Source of the DNA: Laguncularia racemosa
Taxonomy: Eukaryota; Streptophyta; Magnoliopsida; Myrtales; Combretaceae
NCBI GenBank assembly: GCA_037954665.1
Contig: JBBMOL010000022.1
Location: 3,348,001 to 3,412,000 of the forward strand
Length of the DNA: 64,000 nucleotides
Direction of reading: 5' to 3'
Shown: positions 33,912 to 46,915 of the stretch, piece by piece
Position numbering within the stretch: position 1 is the first letter of the stretch
How the letters are laid out: each line of letters opens with the position of its first letter
The notes under the pieces: model-generated
The model's input: the letters and a program-made list of their open reading frames with translations, nothing else
Told to the model about the DNA's origin: nothing
Databases searched by the model: none
Made by a program: the position numbers and the translations under genes

Positions 33912-34589
33912 TGATACGATTCCAAGAGCGAAAATATGAGCACCAAAAAAAGGAGGACATAGGCATCGGGAGGACCCAAGGCGAAGTCCGGCCAGCCTTG
34001 AATAAAGGCCGGCCGAGTTCACTTCAGGGCCGCTAGCCTTGGAGTCGGCCTAAATGAAGGCCGCTGGCTTTTGGTGCCGGCCTAAGTGAAGGCCGCTGGC
34101 CTTGAATGTTTTCGCACAAATTTTTTTAGATGATATAAATAGGCGTCCTTAGGGTTTTTCGAGGGAGATGATCATTTTGTTTTGTAAAACAGAGACACTT
34201 GAGTGGTGTGAGTCTTCTTTTGGAGATTTGAGAATATTGAGAATCGATTTTCACTATATTCGTATTGTTCTTATCAAATTCTTGGTTCCTATAGAATTTG
34301 TGGTAAGCATCGTTATTGAATTCTTAGAATTCTTTAACCATAGTGATTGATTTATAGAACGTGGTCTCTATCGTTCTATGATTTGATTGCGAAACAGTAT
34401 AATTTTATCAATCTTGGCATCTATAGATTGATAAGTTTATCCATATCTTTGATTTTATATGTTAGTACCAAAATCCAGAAAACCTAAAAATTTGTGCTAT
34501 TTGATTGTTGTTGATGATTTGGTTTATGTGAAGGAATTAGAATCCGTTTTCGAAATCATTTGGTGTCAGAGTATACCGAATCTGCATCA
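33912..34589 (+). repeat. 3' LTR of element H
   Basis: 678 bp, same ends as the 5' LTR; differs by scattered substitutions and by missing array units. Confidence 0.9.
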
Positions 34590-34594
34590 ACGTA

Positions 34595-35842
34595 CCTGTT
34601 ATAGTGTTTATGTTTAGGGTGTCCTGGTGCTACTGTTGTAGATTAAAGACTCTCGTTGGTGCCTGCTGCCTTGGACCTCCTGACTAGGGTTTATTTGCCT
34701 AATCTCTATTTTGTGGTCTCACTATCCTCACCCATTACCTTGGAGTGGTATGACTTCCTATATTACCACATTTTGTCGCTTTATGTCCCCTCTATTTGCA
34801 TAGATAACAAAAGGTGAGAGGGATAACTTCTTTATGCAGTTTTGACTAATGTGTCTCGGTTTCCCACATGAGAAACAAGAACCTTCAGGCCATTTGCAAT
34901 CCTTTAGCTCATGTGGCCCAAAACATCTAGTACACTTAATAATAGGGGCTGCAAAAAGAGCTAAAGGAACTGATTTGGCTTGAATTGGGGGAGCCGCTAT
35001 GACCATAAGTCTAGTCTGTTGCACTTGAAGCCTCTTTCCTTTATCTTAGATCACTATTCCATATGCAGGTCTCTTCTTAAAAACTATATCTGACTTGTGA
35101 CCTAAAAGCTTGCTTGTTCTTTTTCTACTCTACTCTAGATATTTTGCTTTATCCACCACTTCTACAATTGGAATGACCCCACCTTGTGTTGTAGGTTGGG
35201 TTCCAAGCCCCTTAAAAATGTCCTAGCCTTAGAGGCATCAGCAGCTCTGATTGCTTTGGGTAAAAACTTGATCAAGCAGTTCAATTTTGCCTCGTATTCC
35301 TCTACAATTTGATTACCCTATTGACAGTTATAATATGCTGCCGCCATCTTATCTTTGATGCTGCTAGGGAAGTATTTCCCATAGAAGAGTTCCCTAAACC
35401 TCTGCTAGTGGACGAGTTCTCTTGTTAGCCTAAAGATGTTAGTCCACCAGTCCACAATTGATCCTTTCAATATAAAGGTGGCATAATTTGCCTTCTTATC
35501 CTCTGGTACCTAAAATGTAGCAAATGTCTTCTTGATCTCAATTATCCAATGTTTAGCTTCTACTAGATCATTAACTCTTGGGTTAAACTCCTTTGATAAC
35601 CTAACAAACTTGTTTAACCTAAATTGGTCTTCTGTTAGCTTAGTGGATCTCATGGCTTGTTGTTATTACTGTGTTATCATCCCTACTAGGTCATTCATAA
35701 TCTCCAGTAATTATGTAGTCATGTTAACTATTGGTACTAGTGCTCTTTGTTGTGGTGGTCTTCGAAGGCACCTTTCATCTAGGGCATTCCTATTTCGTTC
35801 GACACTAGATGAGCCAGTTCTTGTAATCCTTCTAGAAGGCAT
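34595..35842 (-). pseudogene. Tekay-like Gag remnant, element G
   Basis: Start near ATG 35842-35840 (MPSRRITRTG). The gag core can be followed with stops: EFNPRVNDLVEAKHWI, KKANYATFILKG and WW near 35460. The zinc knuckle at 34758-35024 reads CFSCGKPRHISQNC, preceded by CTRCFGPHELKDC. It joins the protease across element H. Confidence 0.78.
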
Positions 35843-36196
35843 TCTGTTTAAGAGGAGACAATTGAATAGACCCAAGAGTTAGAGTTATTTTATATATAAA
35901 AAAAAATTAGTGATGTTATGCACCTATTTATACATATGTCTACACATATATACATATAGATATATCTATATATAAGTAAAATAGAGATTTGAAGAAACTG
36001 TAGTTAAAGATAATAATTGAAGTAAAATAAACTATTAAACAAAACAATCAATGCCCAAATTTACCCACTCTCTTCATGTCTCACCATCTTACAAATTCAA
36101 TGCTTATTTTAACTAAAGATCACAACCTACTTTCTACTGATTTAAACCTATACCTATTGATCACCACCCTAATTCCTAGGGATCTTCAAACTTAAG

Positions 36197-36211
36197 CATT
36201 GATACCAACTA
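36197..36211 (-). promoter_or_regulatory. primer-binding site of element G
   Basis: + strand gcattgataccaact, one or two changes from the initiator tRNA-Met complement, 3 bp from the LTR. Confidence 0.75.
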
Positions 36212-36214
36212 AGT

Positions 36215-38064
36215 TGTAATGCTCTAAAACCGAGAGTGTAACAACCCTCCATGTGTCCTTGCTATTTAATGACATGTAAGGCTCTTTATCTACTCATTCA
36301 TCATTTAATTAACTGAACAAACTCCATGGAACTCATTATTATCATGCCTCCAAAAATAAAATCTAACAATCATAAGTGAAATAACAACTATAGTATTGCC
36401 AATACATCAATAATCTTCTCAACAGGAAACACAATTTTTAAGTTACCCTCAAATGAATTTCGCTAATCTTCATAATAATAATAATGTTCTACTTGTTCTT
36501 CGTTATGCTCGTAGTCCATCCTTAGCTCATCGTAAGAAGAATTGTCTATATCTGTAACTACAAAAAAAAAAAAAAAAGCCTTTGAAGGGTGAGCTAATGC
36601 CCAGTACATGCTACCTACAAGTACATGCACATGACACACAAAAATAGAATTCACATACATTTAAATGCAACCATGAAGCATTCGACAATTTTATCAACTT
36701 TAACTTAAATATATCAAACAACATAGGAGTTATCATAAATTTGCACACTATAGTCATTAGAAGTTTTATTAATATGTATAATCTTATACATTCAAGATAC
36801 TAACACTTCCGGCTTTGATACTATGGTGTTGGAAATTGATACTCTTAGCCTTAACACCCATGAATTATCCTAGAACTACCTAAATCATTTCAATGTGTGA
36901 CTCCACTAGGGATAGTATCACACAGAGATCATTAGGGTGCCTCCTAAGGATCTACCACCACCTTTCTCTAGGTCGAGCCAAGCACAAGCACATAACCAAT
37001 TCTTAGCCAATAGTCATTTAATTGTATTTTAATTCTATACTACCAAACACAAACCATAAACAGGGTAGTCATGTACCTAAACAAAATGATTTGAGGTCAC
37101 TAGAATAATAACTATGAGCTTGAGTATGTCTTATTATACATGGAGAACTAACTTAGAACTCTTACAAGTCAATCTAGCTTTGCCTGGTTTGTAATTCTAA
37201 GTGTAAGTTAATGATTTCCCTTCTCGATGACTCAATTTGGTGCAAAAGGGGTTTTGGGCTTCATGAAATTCAATAGGGAAGGATAATCACTTTGGATGTT
37301 TTATAGGACAACATGGTTGTGTATAAGTGCACAGGTAAGAACATGGCCATATGCATGGTTGTGTACCTTTCTCTGTATCTAAGATTTTTAATACGCACAA
37401 GTACATGGTCATGTACTTTAGCACGGATGGGTACATGGGTGTATACCTAGCCATGTACCATGTTTTTCACAGTTTTTTCTTATTTTCACTACAGGAAGAG
37501 TACATGGTTGTGTACCATAGCCATGTGCCCTTCTATGTCTCACGGAGATTTGATTCCTTTACAATTTATCCCCCTTTTCAAGCCAATTCTCACTCGTCTC
37601 TTTCTCACTTATAATCTCATGCAAATTGTTGTTTTAATTCTTAAATCTCAGTGTAGAAAGATAATCTTACTTGATTGAACCATTTGATCGATTCCAAAAT
37701 TGCTCCAATCACCCATACCCCTAATTCTGCTTACACCAATTGCTTTTGAATCGTAACATAAATCCATTCTTAGGTTAAACACATATTAATCCGAGAGGTC
37801 ATACCACAATCCAATTTAGATTAGTCCTTACCTTGTGGATTCCACATATTGAGTTAGTTGGTAAGAACTTCTAGATTACTCGTTTGAGCATTATCTGTAG
37901 AGAGAAGCATAGTTAAAAAAAGAAGAAGATGATAGTAGGGTTTTTGTGAAGGCTTATATAGTCTAGGGCTAAAAAGTCCATATTACCCCTTAGATAACCA
38001 CATAATTACTTAACTTCCTCGTGACAAAATTTATTTATTTTTCTCATTTTTTTTAGTATTTTAC
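36215..38064 (-). repeat. 5' LTR of element G
   Basis: 1850 bp, + strand TGTAATGCTC...GTATTTTACA, imperfect version of the TGTAACACC/GGTGTTACA ends usual in this lineage. Decayed palindrome array about 37316-37535. Shares phrases with the solo LTR at 46045 (ggtgagccaatacccagta; ggatcattaaggtgc). Confidence 0.82.
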
Positions 38065-38099
38065 ACTTTTATTTAGGTAACTTAATTATTGCCATCGTA

Positions 38100-40700
38100 T
38101 CCATTTATTCCATGTTTTACCATCTTTTGTTTAAGTATCTCCAAAGGCTTTAACTCTATGTATATGGACTGGGTGAGGAAGATGACACACATGTCTTGGA
38201 ACCATCATATTTCTTTAGTTGAGATACATGGAAAATGTAGCAAACTGGTGCTTTTTGGGGGTAGATCTAATATGTAAGCTGCTTCTTTTATCTTGCCAAA
38301 CACCTTATAGAGTCTATAATACTTGGCTGTAAGTTTTTACGTTTTGTGTGTGTTGAGACTTCCTTATTAGTATGATTATAGCTTTAACAAAGCCCAATCC
38401 CTAATTTCATACACTTATTTCACTTCTCGTTAGGTCCTTTACTTGCTTCATCTTGTGTTATGCCTTATTATGGAAAAAGCAAAGCATCTTAACACTATCT
38501 TCTCGATTGGTTAGCACTGGGACTACTATAGCATTCTTAGGATCCATAGAAATGTAAGGTAGGTGTAAGGGAGAAGGTGTTAACCATATAGTATTTAGAA
38601 GGGTGTTAATTTAACACCAGTGTAGTTAGTGCCATATATTGGCTTTATCTCTTAGAATTCTCTCATTATACAATGTAAATGTGTTTCTACATAATTGTCC
38701 ACTACTTTTGTTTGACCAATTAATTTGTAGAGATAAGTTGTTGATAAGTTCAACCTAACTTCTTGTAATTAAAGAAATTTCCTTATAGAAGTTTCCTACA
38801 AAAATAAGACAGTTATCCTTTGTAATTACCTCTAGTAATCCATGAAGTTTATATACATATTTTAGGTACCTTAGAGCAACCCATGGAGCTATATGAGGGT
38901 GTAACAGGCTAATGAATTGGTTGTATTTACTCATTTGATCCACCATGACCATGGTTACCTCCTTCCATTTTGATTTAGAGACTTCCTCTATGAAATTCAA
39001 CTTCTTACCAACATCATTTAGGAATAGTGAGTAGTTATTTCAAATTTATGATGCTAGCACGTGTCACATTCCCTATCATATTGTCACACTTCCTACTTAA
39101 GTTTAGGCTAATAGAAAACAAATCTAAGCTTCTTATAGGTTGCATGGGCACTTAAATGCCCCTTAAGAACTTCGTTGTGATATAAATGGAGGAGTTTTGG
39201 TTTTAGGTTTGGTGAAGGTCCTATTACCACTTTCACTTTCCTCCTTAGAACTCCATTTACAAAAAAGAAATGACCACATTTCTTACCTTCCTTTAGCTTA
39301 GTTATTACTTCATTATAACTACCAAGCATTACCTAACTCCCTAACTCTATAGTTTTTTGGTCATTATAGCTATCATAATGTTCAATGTCACTTCCCCTAA
39401 TCTAGATGAGGCATTGGTGGCTACCTTAGATTGATTTCTCTTATACGGAGTCTCATAGTCCATTCCTAATTATTTAATCAACCATTTTTGTTGGCTAGGG
39501 GTCATTAGTCTCTACATAAGTAAGTATTTTAAGTTTTAATGGTTGATTCTACTATAAAATGTCTTCCAAGCAAATAATGCCTCTATTTATCCATGGCACA
39601 AACTAATCCCATATTAAAAAACAAACAATCCTTCATGCTTAGAAGATAAAGTTTGCTTAAATAAGTGGGTGCTTGTTTTGCATTAAAGCAAGTGGACTAG
39701 TTAAACTGTAGAGGGTGGATTAGTTAACCTTAAAGGCATGATCAAAAGTTTGCAATGCCAATTGCATGTTTTAAAAGCTCTCTTATATACATTATCATTA
39801 AACTTTGGTGAAACCTAATTTGCTAAAGTAGTTAGCACCATGCAATTAATCAAATAAATCTTCTATAAGAATAAGAAATCAATCCTTAATAGCATGCTTG
39901 TTCAACTCTCTATAATTAACAAACATATGCCATGTTTGATATTTCTTTTTTACTAACACTATTGGTGAAGCAAATAGACTATGACTAGGGCAAATTAGCC
40001 CACTCAACAACATCTATCTCATTGTTTCCTCTAAAACAAAATTTTGAATTTAGGAATATCTACATAACCTAAATTTAATAGTGGGAGAATGCTCATTTTA
40101 GTGAATTTTGTAGTCATAATCACAGCTTAGGGGTAACCCCTTACTGTTCCTCAAATATGTCATGGTACTTCACTAATAAATCTAAAATTATAGGATGTAG
40201 ATGAGAACCAAAAGCAACATAATCACCAATTCCTACCTTAGATATTACCCATCACTAAACTTGTAAGGTAGGATTACTAGTTATTAATAATTATGAAAGT
40301 TCCTTACCTTTTATGGTGTGAATAGCTTCAAGTTTTCCCTTAAGTAAGCATCTATAATCATTTTAAAAGAATTCCATTATTAGAGCCTTGAAGTTCCAAT
40401 GAATCATGCTTAGTGTCACCAACCATGATATTCCCAACACTAGATTGCACCCTAATAAGGGTAGAAGAAAAAATTCAACCTCAAATTCCATGTCCTACAT
40501 CACCTATGATAAGGTAGCCAACTCATGGTGACTATATAAGTTGGTACCATTCTCTAAAATAACCTTAGTAAGTGTGATGCTCAACACTTTTCACAACTCA
40601 AACCCTTAATCAAACACTCATCAACAAAATTCAAAGAGCTCCCTATATCAATTAATATGTTAAATCTTTGTCTTAAAGAATCCACTCACTCTCATACTTC
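38100..40700 (-). pseudogene. element K: decayed Ty3/gypsy pol remnant
   Basis: Integrase core at 38755-39000 (MNFIEEVSKSKWKEVTMV, VYKLHGLLEVITKDN) and integrase zinc-binding region at 39108-39329 (LKEGKKCGHFFFVNG, LLHLYHNEVLKGHLSAHATY). RT is at about 39620-40010: FASPIVLVKKK, VNYRELNKHAIKD and MPLRLTNPPST, with stops. No LTRs found. The lineage is a chromovirus-like gypsy but cannot be fixed. Confidence 0.72.
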
Positions 40701-42856
40701 CTTCAGCATGTGCATCATCCCCTCTCAAAGTACATAGTATCAATTTAGACATTTCTAACTCCATTTTCATATCTTCTTAAGTACATATTTGTTAGTTTAC
40801 TTTTAATCATGTAACTACACCATGTATTTGTATGTTTTAAAAGGACAACATGTTGAATCATCAATGATTAATTTCCATGTTTTCCTTGTTATTAATTAAT
40901 CTTGCATTTAAATTAAATTTATTTTAGATTAATCCAATATATTTATTGTTAGTACATGCATCACATGTGCATGCTTGTTGCTATGAAATAGTGCAAGAAG
41001 CATCAAAAAATTCATTTCCTTCATCATGATAATTTTCCTCAACACACAAGATTAAAAGTGAAATGAAAAATAATAATTTTTGTTTTTTAAACTTCTAGTC
41101 CTTTAAAAGTTTTTAATAAAAATTGAAGAAGAATAAATTTGTAAAAATTAAGAGCATGCATATATAATTGATATGCATTGAATTTTCATAGAAACCAAAA
41201 TATTATGATATTTCATAATTTTTTACAAGTTTGATGTTGACTAGCAATATATAATAAGAAAATTCATTGTATATATAAAATAAAAATGAATCATTTTTAT
41301 AATATTTTATCGTATTCCTTTCAACGACCAAATAATATAGAAGTATATATGTAAATAAAAAAGGTTTTTCAATAGAAACCTTTTGTCACACTTGAGAAAA
41401 ATATAGATATGTCTCTAAAACAAATCATATTTGATCAATAATAATAATAGATAAAAATAGTCTAAATAAGATCCATGAATAAGAATATTTATTAAAATTA
41501 CTTAGAAATCTATATTAACCTTGCCTAAACTTAAGAGATATTTTGAGGATACTCAATCTAATTAAGAATAAGTCTAGTGATGTCAACATCATTAAAAGAC
41601 TAAAGAAATAAGAGTATTTAACACTTGAAATACCTTAAGAACCTATCAAGATAATTATACCTAATTAACTTAAGAAATAATGATTCTTAAACTCCTATAA
41701 TTAGAGTAACTCAAGGAGATTTACCTAAGATAAAAACCTATTAAACAAACTTAACTAAAAACCTAGCTTAATTAGTAACAAAATTTAAGAAAAAATTGAC
41801 CATGAATTACATCTTTTGTTGCCAACCAAGATGTCTTCTTCAAAATGTCATTTTCAATGAGTTACTTATTTAAGTTTAATTCTTCTAAAAATTAAAGACA
41901 TTTGAGAAATTCCTTAACATACCAATGATTGAAGATAGCCACACACACCACTTTCCTCTACTGGTTTCTATTCCATATATATTTTTTTTAGGAAATCACC
42001 ATGTCATTTTAACAAATTCTTTAGATATTTCAACACCCTAAATTGAGACTATAAAACCTATATATTTTCCTCTTCCATATCTACTCTAAATCAAAGGAAA
42101 AACTTAGATAAATATGATCTAAAATATTCCCTAAACCCATAACCTTAAAATCCACATCTTAGTACCAAAAATCCTAAACTAAATTCAAGAGGAAACTTAC
42201 ATAATATTACATGAGGAAATGCCCTAAAAGCTAACCAGTTTTAGCAAGGGAAAATACCAAACACACACATGCCAAGAACCTTGAAAATGATCCTAGAAAC
42301 CACCAATATTTGTAGCAGGTTTACATGACCAGAAGCTTCACTTTCAAAAGCAATTTTTTTTTAAAATGACCCATGCCTAACTTTTTGGAAACTCAAGGCA
42401 AAAAAGGGGGTCAATAATTGCTCTAAATTCTCCTAAAATTACAAGTTTAATTCTCATGCAAATGACACTTACCAAACTATAGAAAAGTCACGACAAGAAA
42501 AAGGGCTACATCATTGAATTTACATGTACAAATTTTGTAAGAACGACTCCCTCTTGTAAGAATAAAACATGGCAAGATTGTGCTTCAATCATTGATGATG
42601 ACTCTTGAAAGAAAGTGACATGGAATCATCATACAAATAATGTTTTTGTAATTTTTCCTAATATTAAAGGGTTGGGTAACTTTAATGTCTCCTAAAAATA
42701 TATAGTAATGTTAAAAATAATAAAAAAATATGAAAGTTATAATTCAATAAGTCATTTATTGAAGTTAAAAAGAAATGAGATAGTTTTAGCATCTATAACG
42801 TGAGTATGATGTCTATTAGTTTTGTTTGGTTACTTTAGTAATAAAATTTCTTTTTA
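40701..42856. other. AT-rich DNA without recognisable features
   Basis: About 2.1 kb, no frame above 60 codons, no LTR end, no TIR and no RNA gene seen. May be old element sequence. Confidence 0.5.
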
Positions 42857-43217
42857 GATAAATTACATGAACTTCTTCTAAAAACTTTTGTAATTGTTTG
42901 AAGAACCCCACTTTTAAATTAAACACTTATACCCCTAAAATAGGAGTAAAACCCATATTACTTAAATATGTTGTAGATGACATGTCTATTCGGCTAAAAT
43001 GGAAAATATATTAGAATAAATATTTTACCACATCATCTAAATTGTCGATGTAGCAAAAATATAATTGATCATTTACTTTCTATCATACCTGATTGAATAA
43101 CCCATACTAAGTCAAAAACTACATTTCTTGAGAAAACATAACTAAAAATCAATAGACAAATTAAAGTAGATTCTTAAAGACCAAAACCCTAAATTGACAA
43201 ATTCTTCTCCATTTCAA
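42857..43217 (+). repeat. left long inverted repeat, MULE-like
   Basis: Begins about gataaattacatgaac and is found inverted at 57634-57976. Matching blocks include ataaatta, agaataaatattttac, gaataaccc, aattaaagtagattcttaaa and aaattcttctcca. About 360 bp at perhaps 70% identity by eye. Length and outer words resemble terminal repeats of Mutator-like elements. No 9 bp target duplication could be confirmed. Confidence 0.65.
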
Positions 43218-43736
43218 GATGTTTTTGAAATGGATCTAACAACACTTTGCATTCTTCTTTTCTTTTGGTGAGAGGGAAACAATATATTCTGATTTTTTTT
43301 TATTTTTCAATTTCTTTTTCTTTTTCTTTTTTGCATCAAATAAGTTATGAATCTACGAAGAAGAGAAATGGTTAGTGGGTTCCTACATGCAACTATGAGG
43401 AAGGGATCCTTTACTCGATCTCAACAAAATTAAACCAAAAGAAAGTATACGTTCCCCCATTCAGGAAAACTGGATCCTCATCACACCACTTGGTCTAAGA
43501 TAACCTTAACAATTCTCCCCTTTTGATCCAAAACTTTCCAAAAACACCCCTCTAAACTTCCACTAAATCTAACTCCCAAACAATTCAATGCTATACAAGG
43601 AGAACAAATAGAAATAACCAACCTAATTAAGACTTCAATAGTCCCTCAAGAACCAATTCAGACCAAGACTAGTCTTCATATGCAAACATAATCATTGTCC
43701 CTATCACTAGATGCACATAAACACCACCTAACATAA

Positions 43737-44084
43737 TTGTCAAATACCCAAAGTCAATATGTGGTTGAATTTCTTGACTTAACACCTAAACCACACATTA
43801 GCCCAAACCCTTTTAGACCTTCCTCATCTCACCTCATACTTGCTCTTCAAACATTAGCAATCAAAAGGCATGTAGAGAAGTTACAAATGAGCCTAATAAA
43901 AAGATTAAAATTTGATGAGTCTAATATAATTAAGTCTACATTTGAGAAGAAGTCCATAAAGAAGAAAGGTAGGAAGACAAGAAAGATTGTGGTTAGAAAG
44001 AAGAAAACAAGCTCAAATGAATTGAACTTGATAAATGTCCTAATTTTCCCCACTGAAAAAGATCCAAATGGCTGTGGTGGCTAG
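43737..44084 (+). pseudogene. C-terminal part of a LINE ORF1-like protein
   Basis: 115 codons, MSNTQSQYVVEFLDLTPKPH..., with a strongly basic stretch (KKSIKKKGRKTRKIVVRKKK) fitting an RNA-binding tail. No zinc knuckle is visible. Assigned to ORF1 by position just before the endonuclease. Could instead be non-coding. Confidence 0.5.
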
Positions 44085-44097
44085 CCAAAATCAGCCA

Positions 44098-45060
44098 CAT
44101 GGGCGCTATGATCATCGTAAGTTAGAACTGTCAAGGCATGGGGCCCTGCCTAATAGTTCAACAACTTTGGGACATCGTCAAGAAGAATAATCTAAGTATT
44201 TTTTTCTTAATGGAAACGAAAAACTCGTCTAGGAAGCTTCAAGTTCTAAAAAGAAGAATGAGGTTTACAAATGAATTCTATGTGTCCCCTACAGGTTTAT
44301 CTAGTGGATTCGCTCTCTAGTGGATAGATGATGTCACAATAGATATTCAAAGATCTAACAAAAACCACATCAAATCGTTGGTGCATCGATTGAATGAATC
44401 CTTCTTTACTTACATGTCATGGATTTACACTGATCTGGATTCACAATATTGACAGGGTTTGTGGAGAGAACTAGAACAAATTAGATCTAATTTAACTACT
44501 CCATGGTTTTGTGTTGGGGACTTTAATGAAATCAAGTATGATTTTGAAAAGGAAGGTGGGATGCTTAGATGTAGTTATCTTATAGAGCAATTTAATTTAC
44601 TGATCATCAAGGCAAACTTAAATGATTTAAGCTTTCAAGGACCCCCCGTTACTTAGTCAAATAAAAGAGAGAAGGATATAATAGTATTAGAAAGAATTGA
44701 TAAAGCTTTTGGATCCCTTAAATGGCTATAAAAATTCCCACAAACCCAAGTATTGCATAGTGAAATGGTGAGGTCAGATCACTTAACTTTAGTTATGGAT
44801 ATAAATTTCATAAATAAGAAGGGAAGGAAAGGATTTAAATTTGAAAATATGTGGATCACCTCTAAAGATCGTGGCAAAACTGTCTAAATAGTTTAAAATG
44901 AAAATCCACTAGGTAATCACTCCTTCCCACTTGGTTTTAAGCTGAGGAAATGTAGAGCAAAGTTGTGTGAATGGAGTAGGGCTGCCTTTCAAAATAACAA
45001 GATTGAAATTAATAAAATAAAAAAGGAACTAATGGCAGTTAAAAAAAAAAAAAAAGGTAG
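44098..45060 (+). pseudogene. LINE endonuclease domain
   Basis: APE-type endonuclease in pieces: FLMETKNSSRKLQVLKRR with the catalytic Glu of METK, SPTGLSSGFAL, PWFCVGDFNEIKYDFEKEGG (GDFN box), LNDLSFQGPPVT, and MVRSDHLTLVMD (SDH box) near 44762-44800. It nicks target DNA in the living relatives. Stops and shifts throughout. Confidence 0.85.
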
Positions 45061-45189
45061 TTAAATGGATAGAGAGAATGAGGGGCATTTGATTGAAAGG
45101 CTTGAACTTCACTAGAAGTAGGAGGAGTTATTTTAACAACAATAATCTAGGGTAAGCTGGTTAAAAGAGGGAGATAGGAACACAAATGA

Positions 45190-45644
45190 TACTCTATGTT
45201 ACCTAGTGACTAAGGATGAAATAAAGAATGCTACTTTCTAGCTGAAGGCTCTAAAGGCACTGGGGTTCGATCGCTTTTCAAGAGTTTTTTATTAGCGCTA
45301 TTAGCATATTGTGGGAAAAAGTGTAGTGGAAATTGTCAAAACCTTTCTTTATACAGTTATGATTCCGTCAAACTTGAATCTAATTGACATAGTTTGATTC
45401 CCAAATGTGCATCCCCCCAAGAAGTGGGTCATTCCATCCCATTAATTTGTGTAACTTTATGTTTAAAATCATCTCTAGAATTCTAGTCAATCGCATGAAA
45501 CCTTTCCTTTAAAGCCTTATTTTAAATCTCAAAGTGCGTTTGTGTCGGGTTGTGCTATTGATGATAATATCATAATTGCACATAAGGCTTTCCATTTTCT
45601 AAGAACTAAACAATCTAGCACCAAAATGCACTATGCCTTGAAAC
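45190..45644 (+). pseudogene. LINE reverse transcriptase, first part
   Basis: Reads IPSNLNLIDIV, PKKWVIPSH and SQSAFVSGCAIDDNIIIAHKAFHFLR, then KMHYALKL. The sentence is completed at 50110 (DMNKAYDHIEWDF). 45324-45644 is repeated at 45709-46044. Confidence 0.82.
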
Positions 45645-46107
45645 TGTAACACCCTGAAACTTGGGCCACGCTATTACTTGCTACTTATCTTTATCTCACA
45701 AGAACACAATAGTGGAAACTGTCAAAACCTTCTTTATATATATATATATATATAGGTATGATTCCTTTAAACTTGAATCTAACTAACATAGTTTTGATTC
45801 CCAAATGTGCATCCCCCCAAGAAGTGGGCCATTCCGTCCCATTAGTTTGTGTAACTTTATGTTTAAAATCATCTCTAGAATTTTGGTCAATCGCATGAAA
45901 CCTTTCCTTTAAAGCCTTATTTTAAATCTCAAAGTGCGTTTATGTTGGGTCGTGCCATTCATGATAATATCATAATTGCGCATAAGGCTTTCCATTTTCT
46001 AAGAACTAAACAATCCAACACCAAAATGTATTATGCCTTGAAACTGTAACACCCCGAAACTTGGGCCGCGCCATTACTCGCTACGTATCCTTATCTCACA
46101 AGAACAC
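45324..46107. repeat. 385 bp tandem duplication across a LINE/LTR junction
   Basis: 45324-45708 and 45709-46107 both contain the same LINE segment followed by the first ~64 bp of the inserted LTR (TGTAACACCC...). The second copy has an expanded (TA) run near 45737-45755. The duplication therefore happened after the LTR inserted. Confidence 0.88.
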
Positions 46108-46840
46108 GTTAAGGATTTGCATCAACACTGATACTTTTTAACCTGTAACTTCTATATAAAAGCATTCAATACATCCCACAACTTCAAAATAAATTTCATA
46201 AATCCATATCAAACTTCTAATGCAGTAGAAGTTTATAAACTCTAAAGTAACATTATCTAAAAGATAATATCTATTACATTCAAATAACTTGATTCTCCCA
46301 ATTTCTAATCACCATAATAGTAATGGTAATCATCATTTTCCTCTCTCTATGGTTCACTCAAACTTAAGTTATCTTTTGGGTTATCATCTCCCTCAACATT
46401 TGCATCTAAAAAAAAAAATCCCAAAAAGGTGAGCCAATACCCAGTATGTATAACACAAACACACACATGAACAAACATGAATAAGTATCACACACATCAT
46501 GCAGTACATAATTACATGCAACCGTTTCATTATACGATTTATGTCTACAAGCAACAACAGGATACTCATAACCCCCTTAACACAATTAACACTGTAAAAA
46601 CCCCATTTTTGCCTCATCTAGATTTTTTTTAATAAATAAATAAATGAAAATGATAAAACATAGTAATAAAAGGCTTGGTTTATGAACTAGTAAAAATAAA
46701 AAATAATAATAATAACAATAATAATAATGATAAAATACATTTGGGTTGCTAAATTAAATTTGTAAATCTCAAAATAACAAAAATATTAGCAAAAATATTA
46801 GGTTAATGTATAATTTGTGTAATAATAAACTGAGAAATGG

Positions 46841-46915
46841 GTCGGCTTAGTTGGTATGCATGCTTGCCTAGAATGTGTAGAGGAGTCTTTGGTCTTAGGT
46901 TTGAATCTACGAGGA
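46841..46915 (+). other. tRNA-like A and B boxes
   Basis: ggcttagttggtatgc (A-box-like) and ggtttgaatct (B-box-like) 50 bp apart. Spacing fits a Pol III promoter, and the text resembles a decayed tRNA or the head of a SINE. It does not fold as a full tRNA, so it is not called a tRNA gene. Confidence 0.4.

Larger units (their letters stand above)
31203..34589 (+). mobile_element. element H: non-autonomous gag-protease LTR element
   Basis: LTRs 31203-31935 and 33912-34589, both TGATAC..CTGCATCA. TSD acata (31198-31202) against acgta (34590-34594), one mismatch. PBS and PPT abut the LTRs. Total 3.39 kb with only gag, zinc knuckle and protease. No RT, RNase H or integrase. Inserted in the protease of G in the opposite orientation. 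Confidence 0.9.
26889..38064 (-). mobile_element. element G: decayed Tekay/Del-like Ty3/gypsy element
   Basis: 5' LTR at 36215-38064, truncated 3' LTR at 26889-27850, PPT and PBS in place, order gag-PR-RT-RNase H-INT on the minus strand. Interrupted by element H at 31203-34594. Every domain is full of stops and shifts, so it is much older than B, X or F. Lineage from IAPISKTPYRMVPTELVELK and NYPTHDLELAVVV, which match Tekay/Del wording. Confidence 0.82.

Noticed and set aside
35532..35882. 116-codon frame on + within element G gag
   Set aside because: Antisense shadow of the gag remnant, which carries the recognisable motifs.
45709..46044. Duplicate LINE segment as a second LINE insertion
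   Set aside because: Both copies end at the same LTR junction, so it is a local tandem duplication.
46841..46915. Functional tRNA gene
   Set aside because: A/B-like boxes only; no acceptor stem, anticodon arm or complete cloverleaf can be drawn.
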